Assembly: GCF_004135645.1 (NCBI RefSeq)
Contig: NZ_SDPW01000001.1
Location: 930,001-994,000 of the forward strand
Direction of reading: 5' to 3'
Length of the DNA: 64,000 bases
Source: Senegalimassilia faecalis
Lineage (GTDB): Bacteria > Actinomycetota > Coriobacteriia > Coriobacteriales > Eggerthellaceae
Part shown: one piece after another, positions 9,704 through 19,086 of the stretch
Numbering within the stretch: the first letter of the stretch is position 1
How the letters are laid out: every line of letters starts with the position of its first letter
The notes under the pieces: model-generated
Databases searched by the model: none
Told to the model about the DNA's origin: nothing
Seen by the model: the letters and a program-made list of their open reading frames with translations, nothing else
Made by a program: the position numbers and the translations under genes

Positions 9704-9716
9704 GAAAGCCCGCCGC

Positions 9717-10334
9717 TTAAAACCACTCGCGTTTGTTGAGGACGTACATTTGCTCGAACTCGGTTTGAGATTTTGTGAGGTAGAAGATGCCCTCGACGAT
9801 GGCGATGACCCAGATGGCCCACACCGCCACGGACAGCGTGACGATGCCGCCGAGCACCGACACGCCCAGCATGATGAACCCGGACGTGTTGTAGCCCAGA
9901 TAGAACTTGTGCACGCCCAGCCATCCCAGGAAAATAGCCAAAAGACCTGCGGCAACGTGATCTTTTTCGCCGACCGTGGGGGCTACGTAGGGCTGCTGAT
10001 ATTGCTGCGCGTATGGGTTTTGCGGTGCGCCGTACGCACCCGGCTGCGGCTGCGCATAGGGCTGCTGCGCACCATAAGGTTGCTGTGTGCCGGTGGGCGT
10101 CTGACCAGGTTGCACGTAGGGCTGCGCGCCAGTGCCCTGACCAGGCTGCGTGTACGGCGGTTGCTGCTGTGCGGTGCCATACGGCTGCTGCGGCTGGGCT
10201 TCGACCTGCGGCGATGTCGCTTGCTCGCTTGCCATGCGCGCCCGCGCCGCGTCCAGACGCGCCTGCGCCGCACGCACTTCCGCTTCTGCCGCCGCAACCT
10301 CTTCGGCCGCGCTGCGATTGTTCATCGAGTCCAT
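9717..10334 (-). CDS. TM2-domain membrane protein with Gln/Pro-rich N-terminus
   Basis: 205 residues; start ATG at 10334 behind GGAGGG. Residues 1-40 are a charged, probably coiled-coil segment (AAEEVAAAEAEVRAAQARLDAA). Residues about 45-125 are Gln/Pro/Tyr/Gly-rich (YGAQQPYAQPQPGAYG). The C-terminal part is a TM2 domain with two membrane helices and the family motif GWLGVHKFYLGY. TM2 proteins are widespread; the function is unknown. The Q/P/Y-rich linker resembles that of the fhaA product at 42774 in composition. Confidence 0.85.
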   Translation of the reverse strand: MDSMNNRSAAEEVAAAEAEVRAAQARLDAARARMASEQATSPQVEAQPQQPYGTAQQQPPYTQPGQGTGAQPYVQPGQTPTGTQQPYGAQQPYAQPQPGAYGAPQNPYAQQYQQPYVAPTVGEKDHVAAGLLAIFLGWLGVHKFYLGYNTSGFIMLGVSVLGGIVTLSVAVWAIWVIAIVEGIFYLTKSQTEFEQMYVLNKREWF

Positions 10335-10478
10335 TGCGCTTCCCTCCGCAACTTACACCATCGGCACTTTCGCCAAACGCTTCTTATTACCTGCCAGCCT
10401 TATCGCCGCCGCAAAACCGTTCGCCAGCAAACGAATCCAACCGCCGCTGTGCCGGCGGTTAGCCCAACGACTCTCCCG

Positions 10479-11372
10479 CTACTTCTTCTTCGACAGCTTC
10501 TCAACTGCGCCGACAATCTGGTCGCGGAAAATCAGGCACACCACGGCCACCACGGCCAGCGCCGCGAAAGTGACGATGCTGCCCCACACGTTGCCGTCGA
10601 CCAGGCCACTTGCCGCGTACGTGGAAATGAGGATGCCCGGAATGCGGCCGACGTTCGACAGCACCAAAAACGTGCGCATGCGCATGCTGGTCAGCGGCAC
10701 CAGGTACGTGAAGATATCCTTCGGCATGGCGGGGATAAGGAACAGCACGAATACCGTCAGCTCAAGCTTACCCGATTTCTCAAAGCGCTCGAACTTGTCG
10801 AGCCATTTGTCCGACACCATGTCGCGCACGAACGGCGCACCCAAGCGATGCACCACCACGAACACGAACGCGCTTGACAGGATGCTGCCGATAAGGATGA
10901 CCAAGCCGCCAACCCAGGGGCCGTACAGTATGCCGGCTGCCATTTGCGTGGCCTCGCCGGGGATGAATGCCACCACGATCTGCAGAAACTGCAGCGCCAG
11001 CAGAATGAGGAAGCCAAGCGGACCGGCGTTGCGCACGTCGTTGATGACCTCGTTGATGCCGCCGGGCTCGAACAGCGTGTGGATGTAGGGCCACAAAAGC
11101 CAGCCAAGCAGCCCGATTATGGCCACGAATGCCACCAGGCCGACGATCTTGAAGATATCGCCGCGGCGCACGGGCCTGCCGCGCAGTTCCGTTTCCTCGT
11201 TGGCTTTTGCGCGAATGACCTCTCTGCGCTCCTGCACGCGCTCTTTTCGTTCCTGGCGGCGACCGCCGCGTTCAGTTTGCTGCTTTGCGCGCTTCGTCCG
11301 CTTGCGGGAGCTTGCTGTTTGCTTCTTGCGCGATTGAGCGGCGATAGTTTTGTTGCGTTTCATAGCGCTCAC
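10479..11372 (-). CDS. VTT-domain (TVP38/TMEM64, DedA-like) membrane protein
   Basis: 297 residues from a GTG at 11372, 12 bases after the stop of the preceding gene; an ATG three codons further is also possible. Residues 1-70 are extremely basic (KKQTASSRKRTKRAKQQ). The rest has six hydrophobic segments with the family features FIPGEATQMAAGILYGPWVGG and PAMPKDIFTYL. VTT/DedA-family proteins are linked to lipid carrier or phospholipid translocation. It follows the PRC-barrel gene closely and is probably co-transcribed. The basic tail, which may bind anionic lipid or nucleic acid, is unusual. Confidence 0.85.
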   Translation of the reverse strand: MSAMKRNKTIAAQSRKKQTASSRKRTKRAKQQTERGGRRQERKERVQERREVIRAKANEETELRGRPVRRGDIFKIVGLVAFVAIIGLLGWLLWPYIHTLFEPGGINEVINDVRNAGPLGFLILLALQFLQIVVAFIPGEATQMAAGILYGPWVGGLVILIGSILSSAFVFVVVHRLGAPFVRDMVSDKWLDKFERFEKSGKLELTVFVLFLIPAMPKDIFTYLVPLTSMRMRTFLVLSNVGRIPGILISTYAASGLVDGNVWGSIVTFAALAVVAVVCLIFRDQIVGAVEKLSKKK

Positions 11373-11384
11373 TTCGCTTTCGGG

Positions 11385-12320
11385 TTAGTCGCCGTTGCGG
11401 GCCTTGTCGTACTCTTCCTTGAACGATGCGAACATGTTCTTCTTTTTGGGAGCAGCTTTCTTTTTGGCCGTTGACGTGGTCTTTTTCGTGCTGGAAGACG
11501 ACGTTTTCTTCGTGGTGCCCGACGGTGCCACGGCCTTGTCGTACTCGCTCTTGAAGTCCTGGAACATGTGCTTGGACTTGCTGATCTGCTTGCCCGTGGC
11601 GTAGGCGCCCTTGTTCACGGCCTCGCCGGTTTTCTTCGCGGCGTTGCTGACGACGGGCTTGGCCTTGTCAACGGTGGTGTGCACCTTGTCCACGGCCACC
11701 GCAGTTGCGGCGCCGGCCGCCTCGGCCACGCCGCCTTCGCTGTTCAGGTCGGCAACTTCGTTCGACACCAACATGGCGCCCAGCTGCACCTCGTCGGTTT
11801 CGGTGCCTTCGTCGCCCATCTGTGCAAGCGCTGCGCCCACGCCGCGCTTGAAGCCGCGCACCATGTCCGCCGGAATGGTGCGCTTGCCCAGCAGCGTGTT
11901 GGACGCGGCGCCGTTATCGGTTTCGAACGATTTGACCGTGCCGGTGAGGCGATTGAAAGTGACGTTGCCCACGTAACCATAGGACTCGCCGTCTTGGGAC
12001 ATGACGGGCAGGCCAACCCACAACACGCAATCGTCCCAGTTCAGGCCCGCTTGCTTGCAGTACGCCTTGCCGCTGGTTGCCGCTTCGGGGCGAATGACGA
12101 TGCGCCCGTCCACCAAGTCGTAGCCGTCGATGGGCACGAACAGGTCCGAGCGGTGGAACATCCACAGCAGGTCGGGACGCTTCACCACGAACCCGATGAC
12201 GCGCTTCTCCTTCGGGTGGAACACGAAACGACGCACCTTGCCGATGCGCTTCGTGCCTTTCTTGCCGCCGATTACGCGCGTGCCGGTCAGCTCTTTTGTG
12301 GTGATGAGTTTGCTCGCCAT
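11385..12320 (-). CDS. PRC-barrel domain protein with Lys/Ala-rich C-terminus
   Basis: 311 residues if translation starts at ATG 12320, preceded by a weak AAAGAAAG; a GTG 16 codons upstream has no ribosome site. Two PRC-barrel-like units are seen (about 5-85 and 95-170: KELTGTRVIGGKKGTKRIGKVRRF, and ESYGYVGNVTFNRLTGTVKSF). Residues about 220-311 are rich in Lys, Ser, Thr and Ala and contain two copies of a motif FxxFKxEYDKA. The gene lies between the VTT and YtxH-like genes on the same strand. Function is unknown; PRC barrels often mediate protein contacts in RNA processing or photosynthetic assembly. Confidence 0.78.
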   Translation of the reverse strand: MASKLITTKELTGTRVIGGKKGTKRIGKVRRFVFHPKEKRVIGFVVKRPDLLWMFHRSDLFVPIDGYDLVDGRIVIRPEAATSGKAYCKQAGLNWDDCVLWVGLPVMSQDGESYGYVGNVTFNRLTGTVKSFETDNGAASNTLLGKRTIPADMVRGFKRGVGAALAQMGDEGTETDEVQLGAMLVSNEVADLNSEGGVAEAAGAATAVAVDKVHTTVDKAKPVVSNAAKKTGEAVNKGAYATGKQISKSKHMFQDFKSEYDKAVAPSGTTKKTSSSSTKKTTSTAKKKAAPKKKNMFASFKEEYDKARNGD

Positions 12321-12419
12321 GAGACTTTCTTTCCCCCGTACAGCACGAAACGGCGCGCCCTTTTGCACCCGGGTAGGTTGAGGACGCGTCGTTTCGTCAT
12401 GATGATTGTGAAACGTGAA

Positions 12420-12923
12420 CTATTCTTCTTCGGCCTTTTCCTCGGCTGCAGGTGCGGGCTCGGCGTCTGCCGCGGCCGCGGGCTCGGGCTCGACGGCCTC
12501 AGCGGCAACCTCGACCGGAGCCTCGGCTGCTTCGCCGGATTCCTCGGCGTTCTTGGCAACCTGGTTGGCAATACGCTGGCGAGCGGCTTCGATCTTCTCG
12601 CGCAGCTCGTCGTTGTCCTGCGTGAAGGACGGCTTCACCTTTGCGGCAACCTCCTGCACGCGAGCAGCCGCCTGACCAGCAACTTCCTGGCCGCGAGCCT
12701 GCACGTTGGACACGACTTCTTGACCGCGAGCAGCAACGTTTTGGTACGCATGCTGAGCGTTCGAGCCAGCATCAGCGCCGATGTTCTGCGCCTGGCCCCA
12801 AGCAGCGTTCACCTTTTCCGCAACCAGCGTGCGAGCTTCCTGACCCGTGCGGGGGGCGCACAGCAAAGCCACTGCAGCGCCAGCAACGCCGCCTGCCAGG
12901 AAAATACCGAGTTTGTTGCTCAT
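12420..12923 (-). CDS. YtxH-like small envelope protein
   Basis: 167 residues from ATG 12923, which follows AAGGAGG. A Gly/Ala-rich N-terminal hydrophobic stretch (LGIFLAGGVAGAAVALLCAPRTGQEAR) matches the start of YtxH-type proteins. A long amphipathic helix with repeats of RGQEV/ARVQEVAAKV follows, then an Ala/Glu/Pro-rich acidic tail (130-167). Such proteins are anchored at the membrane and often stress induced; no activity is known. A -10 like TATAAT at 12974-12969 on the minus strand may drive it. Confidence 0.75.
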   Translation of the reverse strand: MSNKLGIFLAGGVAGAAVALLCAPRTGQEARTLVAEKVNAAWGQAQNIGADAGSNAQHAYQNVAARGQEVVSNVQARGQEVAGQAAARVQEVAAKVKPSFTQDNDELREKIEAARQRIANQVAKNAEESGEAAEAPVEVAAEAVEPEPAAAADAEPAPAAEEKAEEE

Positions 12924-13120
12924 AACGGCCTCCTTAAAGGTCCACGATTGAATATCGCTTTTCCGCTTATTATAGGTGCTCGCAACCGCTCGGCCGCTCA
13001 AATCGCAGCTTGACCAAAAATCAGTTGCCATTTCGTTAGGTTCGCGCGAAAGACGGGCTTAGAGCGCGCTTCACTTTTTGCGGAAATCGACGAAATTATG
13101 CCAGGAGCCTTTGCGTGAAA

Positions 13121-13152
13121 AATGCCGCGCTGCTGGATGCTGCACGGCATGT
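13121..13152 (-). terminator. Terminator of the ligase gene
   Basis: On the minus strand ATGCCG ... CGGCAT closes a hairpin that is followed by TTTTT, about 40 bases after the stop at 13190. Confidence 0.65.
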
Positions 13153-13189
13153 TCTTGGAATCTCTGGATTGATTGAAGCGCGGAAGGGC

Positions 13190-14182
13190 TTATGCGTCGA
13201 GGGCGCTTTCGGCCAGTTCGTTAAGCAGGTTGGGCAGCGTGAGGCCGGCGGCTTTTGCCGCTTGGGCGAACGGGGCTTCGGCGGCGAAGTTGGGGTTCGC
13301 GGTGGCCTCGAGGATGATGGCCTGGGCGCCGTCCCAGATCAGGTCGATGCAGCCGCAGTCGCGCATGCCGAGCGCGCGGTAGACCTCCAGCACAGCGCGC
13401 TCGATTTCGGCGCGGATGGCCTGGGCGTCCGGCTCGCTGGGGGACAAAGACGCGTTGCGCACGGGCGTATGGAGCTCCACGGCGCCGGCGGTTGCGCGCG
13501 CGGCGGCGTCGTACCAGCCGGCGTTCGGCACAATCTCCACCGGCGGCAGCGCGAACGCATTCCAGCCCGTGCCGATAACGGGAACGGTCAGTTCGACGCC
13601 TTCGACCCACTGCTGCACCAGCGCGCGGTCGGCAAGCTTCAGGGCCTCGTGCAGCGCCTCGGAAAGCTGCTCGGCGTTCTCCACGCGGCAAACGCCTTGG
13701 GCGGCGCTGGCGCTTGCAGGTTTCACGCACAGAGGATAGCCGCTTGAAATACGGCTTTCTACCTGGGACAACACCGCTTCGGCACCCCATGCTTCGAACG
13801 CGCGGCGCGACAGCGTCAGCGACTGTGCCGTAACCGCGGTGGTCACGTCTTCCGTAAGGTTGTGGTACGCCTGCAGCGCTTCGGCAAGGCCCGCCTTGTC
13901 GTAGGCGCGGCGGCACACGGCCGCGCTGCTGCCCACGCATGGCACGTTGGCAGCTTCAAGGGCGTCCTGGATGTCGCCGGATTCGCCGTCCGCTCCGCGC
14001 AGGCAGTTGATGGCCACATCGGGCTGGGAACGCAGCAGCGTGTCCACCAGGCCGCCGTCAACCATAACAAGTTCCGGCTCGTGTTCTGCTTCTTTCAGCG
14101 CTGCGATGACGTCGTTCGCCGCGGCCACCGAACGCTCCGATTCGAACGTTCCCCCAGCTAGCACTGCGATTTTCAAACCCAT
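13190..14182 (-). CDS. D-alanine-D-alanine ligase-like ATP-grasp protein with altered metal site
   Basis: 330 residues from ATG 14182, which follows AAAGGAG. The fold is that of D-Ala-D-Ala ligases: N-terminal LAGGTFESERSVA, the LRGADGESGDIQDALE segment equivalent to HGxxGEDGxxQG, and an ATP-grasp body (YPLCVKPASASAAQGV, WVEGVELTVPVIG). The last motif differs: family members read E-x-N-T-x-P-G where E and N bind Mg2+; here it is EATANPNF (E292, Thr 294 in place of the Asn). The aspartate D280 is kept. The protein could be a bona fide but divergent ligase, a dipeptide ligase of other specificity or an inactive paralogue. A typical genome also carries a canonical ddl elsewhere, which cannot be tested here. 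Confidence 0.8.
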   Translation of the reverse strand: MGLKIAVLAGGTFESERSVAAANDVIAALKEAEHEPELVMVDGGLVDTLLRSQPDVAINCLRGADGESGDIQDALEAANVPCVGSSAAVCRRAYDKAGLAEALQAYHNLTEDVTTAVTAQSLTLSRRAFEAWGAEAVLSQVESRISSGYPLCVKPASASAAQGVCRVENAEQLSEALHEALKLADRALVQQWVEGVELTVPVIGTGWNAFALPPVEIVPNAGWYDAAARATAGAVELHTPVRNASLSPSEPDAQAIRAEIERAVLEVYRALGMRDCGCIDLIWDGAQAIILEATANPNFAAEAPFAQAAKAAGLTLPNLLNELAESALDA

Positions 14183-14335
14183 GGCGGTCTCCTTTCGATC
14201 CGCTTTCGAAGTTCTATCTTTGTGTTGCACGTTTTGTGTACAACGTAGTGGTACTCATGCCGCAAGCGAGCTGGCTTGCGAAAGCCGGCTGCTGGACGAG
14301 GGCGACGGGTACTTGCTCCCCGTTCGGCAGACGGC

Positions 14336-14845
14336 TTATTCCGCGCCGCGCAGCGTTTCGTTCAAGAACGCCACCGCATCGCGAAACGCCCGCAGCGCAA
14401 CCTGATCGTCGGCGAACGACACATCGATGCGCGCAAGACCGGCGCGCTCATCGGCCCATTCGCTGGTACCGACAATCGGCCGCTCGCGCGGGGTGGGCTC
14501 CGCTTGAGCGGCCGAGCCCGCGTACGCGTCAGTGCGCGAAGCGGTGGGCGCAACGCTGCGCGATGCCGTGCCCACCCTTGCATGCTGCGCAATCTGCGAG
14601 CGAACCTGCAGGTCAACCACCAGGTGTTCCAGCAGATGCGGCAGCGGCGTGCAATCCATCACGGCGGCGAACATGGCGCCGCGCTCGTTCACGCACGCAT
14701 GTTGCGGCAGCGTCGGGAACGCCGGCAACACGCGCCGCATCAAGCTTGCAGACGTCACGCGCGGTGCGTCGGCAAACGACACCAGGCACACCAGATGGCC
14801 GCGATGCACCTCCATGCGCGTGACGCGAACAGGGTCGACAGCCAC
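14336..14845 (-). CDS. Small protein resembling the cyanophycin synthetase N-terminal domain
   Basis: 169 residues from a GTG that overlaps the stop codon of the upstream gene by one base (TAGTG), so the two are translationally coupled. The segment DCTPLPHLLEHLVVDLQVRSQ resembles the EHxALELQ motif of the N-terminal domain of cyanophycin synthetase and related amide ligases. No ATP-grasp or Mur-ligase part is present. The neighbouring ATP-grasp protein at 13190 makes a link to amino-acid ligation conceivable. The similarity is short and the assignment is tentative. Confidence 0.55.
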   Translation of the reverse strand: MAVDPVRVTRMEVHRGHLVCLVSFADAPRVTSASLMRRVLPAFPTLPQHACVNERGAMFAAVMDCTPLPHLLEHLVVDLQVRSQIAQHARVGTASRSVAPTASRTDAYAGSAAQAEPTPRERPIVGTSEWADERAGLARIDVSFADDQVALRAFRDAVAFLNETLRGAE

Positions 14846-16473
14846 TACAGCGACCCGCTTTTCAACTGTTCGAGCGTTACCGCGTTGCTGCCGGCCGAAT
14901 CGATACCGCCTTCCGCAACCGCGCCTTGGAACGAGCTCTCGCCCGATGTGCTGGAGTCCTGAGCGCTATCCGATTGAGGATCGGCTTTTTCGCCAGCGGA
15001 AACGCCTGCCAAGCTATCGGCAGAAGACGCATCGGCCTCTGCGTCCACACCCGCGTCCGCAGCGGCGGAGCCGTCAGCCACGGCGTCGGATTCCGCGTCC
15101 GCACTGTTGTCGCTTGCGCTTTTCGCCTGGTCAGCGCCAGAAGCGCTTGTCGGAGCGGTGGCGCCTTGCGTTTGCGTGCGGTCGAGCACCGTCACGCCAT
15201 CAACCACAGCCTCTCGCTCGATCTCTTGGCCTTGCATACTGCGAATGGCCTGATCCAGCTGCCACACAATGTCGCTGAACAGGTTGCCCCAGAACGAGAA
15301 ATCGTTGCCATCGGTGATGACCAGCTCCGAGCGATCAACGGAAAACCGGTAGCGACCATGGCCTTCCATCTGGCCAAACGTGAACGTGATGGTTTTCGCG
15401 CCCGTGTCCAGCGTGTAATTGTAGGCAACGTCGTCCGTCAGGTGAATCTTCTCGCCATCCACGGTGACGATTGATGTTGTACCGTTTGCGTACCACATTC
15501 CCTGGAAATCGGCCGCGTCGTCATAGCGAAGCCAGCGCCCCCACGAGAACACCGACACTACAACCACAATGATCGCAAGCACCGCCAGCGCCAAGCCCAA
15601 AGGCCAGCTCATATGGAATGCAGGCACCTTGCGCTTTCGGGTCGCAGCGGCATCCGCAGCCTCGGGGTCGGCGGCAGCGTTCGCGTCGGCGCCATCCGCG
15701 GCGCCAGCCGCAAACCCGCGCGCGCCGCCCGCGCGACGACGCCTGCTGACTCCAGCGCCAAACGAACCCGTTGATCCCACGGCATCTTCTTCGCCAGCGC
15801 GCGCAGCATTCGAGTTGCTGCCCGGCTCTTCCTGGTGCGCCAATTTGCGCTGCCGACGTTCCAGTCGACGTTTGGCCGCATCGGCCGCAAGCGATGCGCG
15901 CGCTGCATCCTCAGCAGATTTCGCGTCGACGGTAGAGACTTTCCCTTCAAGCTGTTGCGCCTGGTCAGACGCAGCTTTATCAGCCTTTGCAACCGAGAAT
16001 CGCTTCGGTTTGCGCGTTTTCGGCTGCCCGCTGGCGCCCGAAACGCTCGGCCGCTTTCCGTCCGAAGACGCGTTCGCGGCCTCAGAACCGGCAGCCCCCG
16101 CGCCGGTCGAAGAGCCCGCTAGCGGCGTGCGCGCCTTCGTAGGCTTCGCCGCACCGCCCGCCGCCGGCGCATCGGCACCCGCTGACGTCGACTGCCCCGC
16201 GCCGTTCGCCGCTTGATTCTGCTTCAGACGCGATGAGCTTTGCGGCATAGCGATGCGCCGCTTGGGCTTGCTCGGTTTCGCCGGCTGCGCCGCGCTCGCG
16301 GCCGCCGCGCCAGCGCCCTTCGCTGACTGCGCGTCCGCTTCCTTCGCGTCCGCCTCGGGACGCACCTGTCCATGGGCAACCGTTTTGCCCTTAACGGAAG
16401 GGCGCGCCGGTTTGGCCGGCGCGCCCTGAACGTTATTCTGCTTCGGTGGCTTTCGCTTCGTTACCACGTGCAA
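14845..16473 (-). CDS. Single-pass membrane protein with long Ala-rich cytosolic part and extracellular domain
   Basis: About 542 residues. The start is uncertain: TTG at 16473 or GTG at 16467, both behind a weak AAGG. Residues 1-285 are low-complexity Lys/Ala/Pro-rich sequence. One membrane helix (LGLALAVLAIIVVVVSVFSW, about 290-315) leads to an outside domain with FQGMWYANGTTSIVTVDGEKI and a beta-rich body (YNYTLDTGAKTITFTFGQMEG, broken here only for length), then an acidic Ser/Ala tail. This reads like a lipocalin-like or beta-barrel small domain used for stress-response envelope proteins. Family not recognised. It is coupled to the 14336 gene. Confidence 0.7.
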   Translation of the reverse strand: MHVVTKRKPPKQNNVQGAPAKPARPSVKGKTVAHGQVRPEADAKEADAQSAKGAGAAAASAAQPAKPSKPKRRIAMPQSSSRLKQNQAANGAGQSTSAGADAPAAGGAAKPTKARTPLAGSSTGAGAAGSEAANASSDGKRPSVSGASGQPKTRKPKRFSVAKADKAASDQAQQLEGKVSTVDAKSAEDAARASLAADAAKRRLERRQRKLAHQEEPGSNSNAARAGEEDAVGSTGSFGAGVSRRRRAGGARGFAAGAADGADANAAADPEAADAAATRKRKVPAFHMSWPLGLALAVLAIIVVVVSVFSWGRWLRYDDAADFQGMWYANGTTSIVTVDGEKIHLTDDVAYNYTLDTGAKTITFTFGQMEGHGRYRFSVDRSELVITDGNDFSFWGNLFSDIVWQLDQAIRSMQGQEIEREAVVDGVTVLDRTQTQGATAPTSASGADQAKSASDNSADAESDAVADGSAAADAGVDAEADASSADSLAGVSAGEKADPQSDSAQDSSTSGESSFQGAVAEGGIDSAGSNAVTLEQLKSGSL

Positions 16474-16518
16474 AATACCTTATCTACGTGCGGTTTTCCT
16501 ACGCTTGCTGCGCGTTTC

Positions 16519-17811
16519 CTACGCCTGGTCGCCGATGACCTCGACGCCGCCCATATAGGGCACCAGCACTTCGGGCACCTTGATGGTGCCATCGGCCTGC
16601 TGGTAGTTCTCCATGATGGCGGCCATGGTGCGACCAACCGCCAGGCCGGAGCCGTTGAGCGTGTGAACGTAGCGCGTGCCCTTGAAGTTCTCAGGGTCGC
16701 GGTACTTGATGTTCGCGCGGCGCGCCTGGAAGTCGACGCAGTTCGAGCAGGAGCTGATCTCCTTGTAGGCGCCGTAGCTGGGCAGCCACACCTCCAGGTC
16801 GTACGTCTTGGCGGCGGAGAATCCGATGTCGCCGGTGCACAGGCTGATCACGCGATACGGCAGGCCCAGCAGCTGCAGGATGTTCTCGGCATCGTTGACC
16901 ATGGACTCCAGCTCGTCGTAGCTTTCTTCGGGCTTGGCGTACTTCACCATTTCCACCTTGTCGAACTGGTGCACGCGGATAAGGCCGCGCGTGTCGCGAC
17001 CGGCGCTGCCGGCCTCTTCGCGGAAGCACGGCGTGTAAGCGCAGTAATGAAGCGGCAGGTCAGCGGCATCAAGCACCTCGCCGGCGTGAATGTTGGTCAG
17101 CTGCACCTCGGCCGTGGGGATAAGGTAGAGGCCCTCGCGGGTCTTGAACAGGTCGTCCTCGAACTTCGGCAGCTGGCCCGTGCCCGTAAGCGTGTTGGAG
17201 TTGGCCATGGCCGGGCACCACCACTCGGTGTAGCCGCGGGAAGAATGCGTGTCGGCCATGAAGTTGATGATGGCGCGCTCGAGGCGGGCAGCCTGGCCGC
17301 GCAGCAGCACGAAGCGGCTGGCAGCAAGCTTGACCGCACGCTCGGGCTCAAGCAGGTGCAGGTCAGCGCCCAGATCCCAGTGCGGTTTCATGGTGATGCC
17401 CTCGGCCTCGAAGTCGCGCGGGGTGCCCCAGCGGCGCACCTCGGGGTTGTCGTTTTCGTCGTCGCCCACCGGCGTGGTGTCGGCCGGCATGTTCGGCGTG
17501 TGCAGCAGGATATCGTGCAGCTCGGAGTCGGCGGCTTCGCGCTTTGCGGACACCTCGGCCAGCTGGTCGTTGATCTGGCGCACGCGCTCCTTGGCGGCCT
17601 CGGCCTCTTCCTTGTTGCCGGCGGCCATCATCTGGCCGATGCTTTTGGACGTGGCGTTGCGCTCAGCCTGCAGGGCCTCTTCCTCGGTGATGGCGGCACG
17701 ACGGGCTTCGTCAAGTTCGGAGAAGCGCGACGCGTCCCATGAAGCATGACGATTCTTCATCGCCTCGGCGACGGCTTCTTGGTTTTCGCGAACGAACTTT
17801 AGGTCTAGCAT
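16519..17811 (-). CDS. serS: Seryl-tRNA synthetase
   Basis: 430 residues, normal for the family. Start ATG 17811 follows AAGGAGA. The N-terminal coiled-coil arm (residues about 1-110) is followed by a class II aminoacyl-tRNA synthetase core with motif 2 ([27 protein letters not shown], split in the two conserved halves FREEAG and RVHQF) and motif 3 ([16 protein letters not shown]). It charges tRNA-Ser and tRNA-Sec with serine. A TATACT -10-like box lies at 17864-17859 on the minus strand. No T-box leader was recognised in the short upstream region. Confidence 0.97.
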   Translation of the reverse strand: MLDLKFVRENQEAVAEAMKNRHASWDASRFSELDEARRAAITEEEALQAERNATSKSIGQMMAAGNKEEAEAAKERVRQINDQLAEVSAKREAADSELHDILLHTPNMPADTTPVGDDENDNPEVRRWGTPRDFEAEGITMKPHWDLGADLHLLEPERAVKLAASRFVLLRGQAARLERAIINFMADTHSSRGYTEWWCPAMANSNTLTGTGQLPKFEDDLFKTREGLYLIPTAEVQLTNIHAGEVLDAADLPLHYCAYTPCFREEAGSAGRDTRGLIRVHQFDKVEMVKYAKPEESYDELESMVNDAENILQLLGLPYRVISLCTGDIGFSAAKTYDLEVWLPSYGAYKEISSCSNCVDFQARRANIKYRDPENFKGTRYVHTLNGSGLAVGRTMAAIMENYQQADGTIKVPEVLVPYMGGVEVIGDQA

Positions 17812-17940
17812 TGCGCGCTCTCCTTCTATAAATCGGTTCTCGTAGAGCAGTTGAACCAGTATAGCGCAGCAAACGCGCGGGCGGCGCAACCGATGCAACG
17901 CCTTCACGGGAGCGGCACGCCCACATCCGCGGGGGCGCGA

Positions 17941-18747
17941 TTATCGACTGTGGTTTGCTAGCCAGTTCAGAGCGCTGGCGGCGTAGATGGTGGCGGCTTG
18001 GGGCAGGTAGTCCTCGTTGAAGCGCACGCGCGGGGTATGGTGGCCGAACGGGCCATTGGCCTCCGAAACCGTGTCCAGGACTCCGCGCTCACCAGGCGCA
18101 ACAGCGGACGAAGCGGAGAATATTTCCTGACAGCATGCCGACTTGCCCGCAGCAAGATGGCCATTCGCCATGCAATCAGCGGCGAACCTCGCTTCGCCGT
18201 CAATTCGGGCGCCGAGCACGAAGTAGGCGGTGGGGACGCGTTGGGCAACGATGGCGAAGTCCTCCGAGCCCATCGCGTGCAGGCCGCCCACTGGGTTCGC
18301 GTTGGGGATGGCGGCAGTTGCGGCCGCCAGGCATTCGCGCACCAAGGCGTCGTCGTTACGCAGTTCGGGGACGTCGGTGAGCGTTTCCACCCGGGCCGTT
18401 GCGCGATACGTTGCTGCCACCGCCGGCGCGATCTGCGCGATGCGCTCGACCAAAAATGCCCGCTGATCAGGGTCGAACGCGCGCAGCGTGCCCTCCATGA
18501 CCGCCTGCTCGGGGATGACGTTCGCCGCGTCGCCCGCCTGAAACTTGCCGATGGTCAGCACCGCCTCGGCGAACGGCGACTTTTCGCGCGACATCAGCGT
18601 CTCCAACGCCTCGTGGATTTTGATGGCCACCACGATAGGGTCGACGCAATTCTCGGGCGTGGAGCCGTGCCCGCCTTTGCCCGTCACCGTGATGCGGAAC
18701 CCATACACCGACGCCATGGTCACGCCGCCGAAACGCACCGTGCCCAC
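17941..18747 (-). pseudogene. 5'-truncated M20-family amidohydrolase
   Basis: The reading frame of 268 codons begins with GTG at 18747, directly after an in-frame TAG. It matches only the dimerisation domain and C-terminal catalytic part of M20D aminoacylase/amidohydrolases (GFRITVTGKGGHGSTPENCVDP, split HGSTP signature; GLHAMGSEDFA; NEDYLPQAATIYA). The N-terminal third with the first metal ligands (H-x-D) is absent, so an active enzyme is unlikely. An unusual 45-residue stretch with three cysteines interrupts the usual C-terminal region before GPFGHHTPRVRF. One of the 140-bp palindromic elements lies only 66 bases upstream, so loss of the 5' part may be linked to a rearrangement there. Confidence 0.75.
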
Positions 18748-18813
18748 GGTCCACCGCTAGCTCCTTCCATGTCGTCATTCCGACTTCCCAACTTTCGCTT
18801 CGAGGTCCTCTTT

Positions 18814-18960
18814 GTCCCAAACTCGCTCGAATTTGGGACTTAATTCCAGCGTGCCTTATAACAGTGAAAATGATTTCGCATTTCCCCAGTTCACAGCCTT
18901 GCTGTTTTCGTGATAGCTCGCAAGCTTTCAACAAGTCCCAAACTCGAGCGAGTTTGGGCT
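18814..18960. repeat. 147-bp palindromic element, variant 1 (core TTTCCCCAGTTCACA)
   Basis: Inverted arms of 28 bases (18814-18841 and 18933-18960; about 26 of 28 pair) are each themselves near-palindromes around GTCCCAAA/TTTGGGAC. The core TTTCCCCAGTTCACA at 18881-18895 sits at the exact centre. Spacing from arm to core is 39 and 37 bases, as in the elements at 19087 and 36718, although arm sequence differs. Confidence 0.8.
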
Positions 18961-19086
18961 CGCACCCTTACGGCAAGCCAGCGCTCAATCGTACGCGCCA
19001 CCACGCAATCACCTTCCAACCGCCTCAGCCGGAACCGCCGCCAGGAAATCGCCTTCCAAACGCCTCAGCCGGAGCCGCGCGTAACC

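Noticed and set aside
17812-17940. T-box leader before serS
   Set aside because: The upstream region is too short and lacks the conserved T-box sequence and a terminator hairpin.
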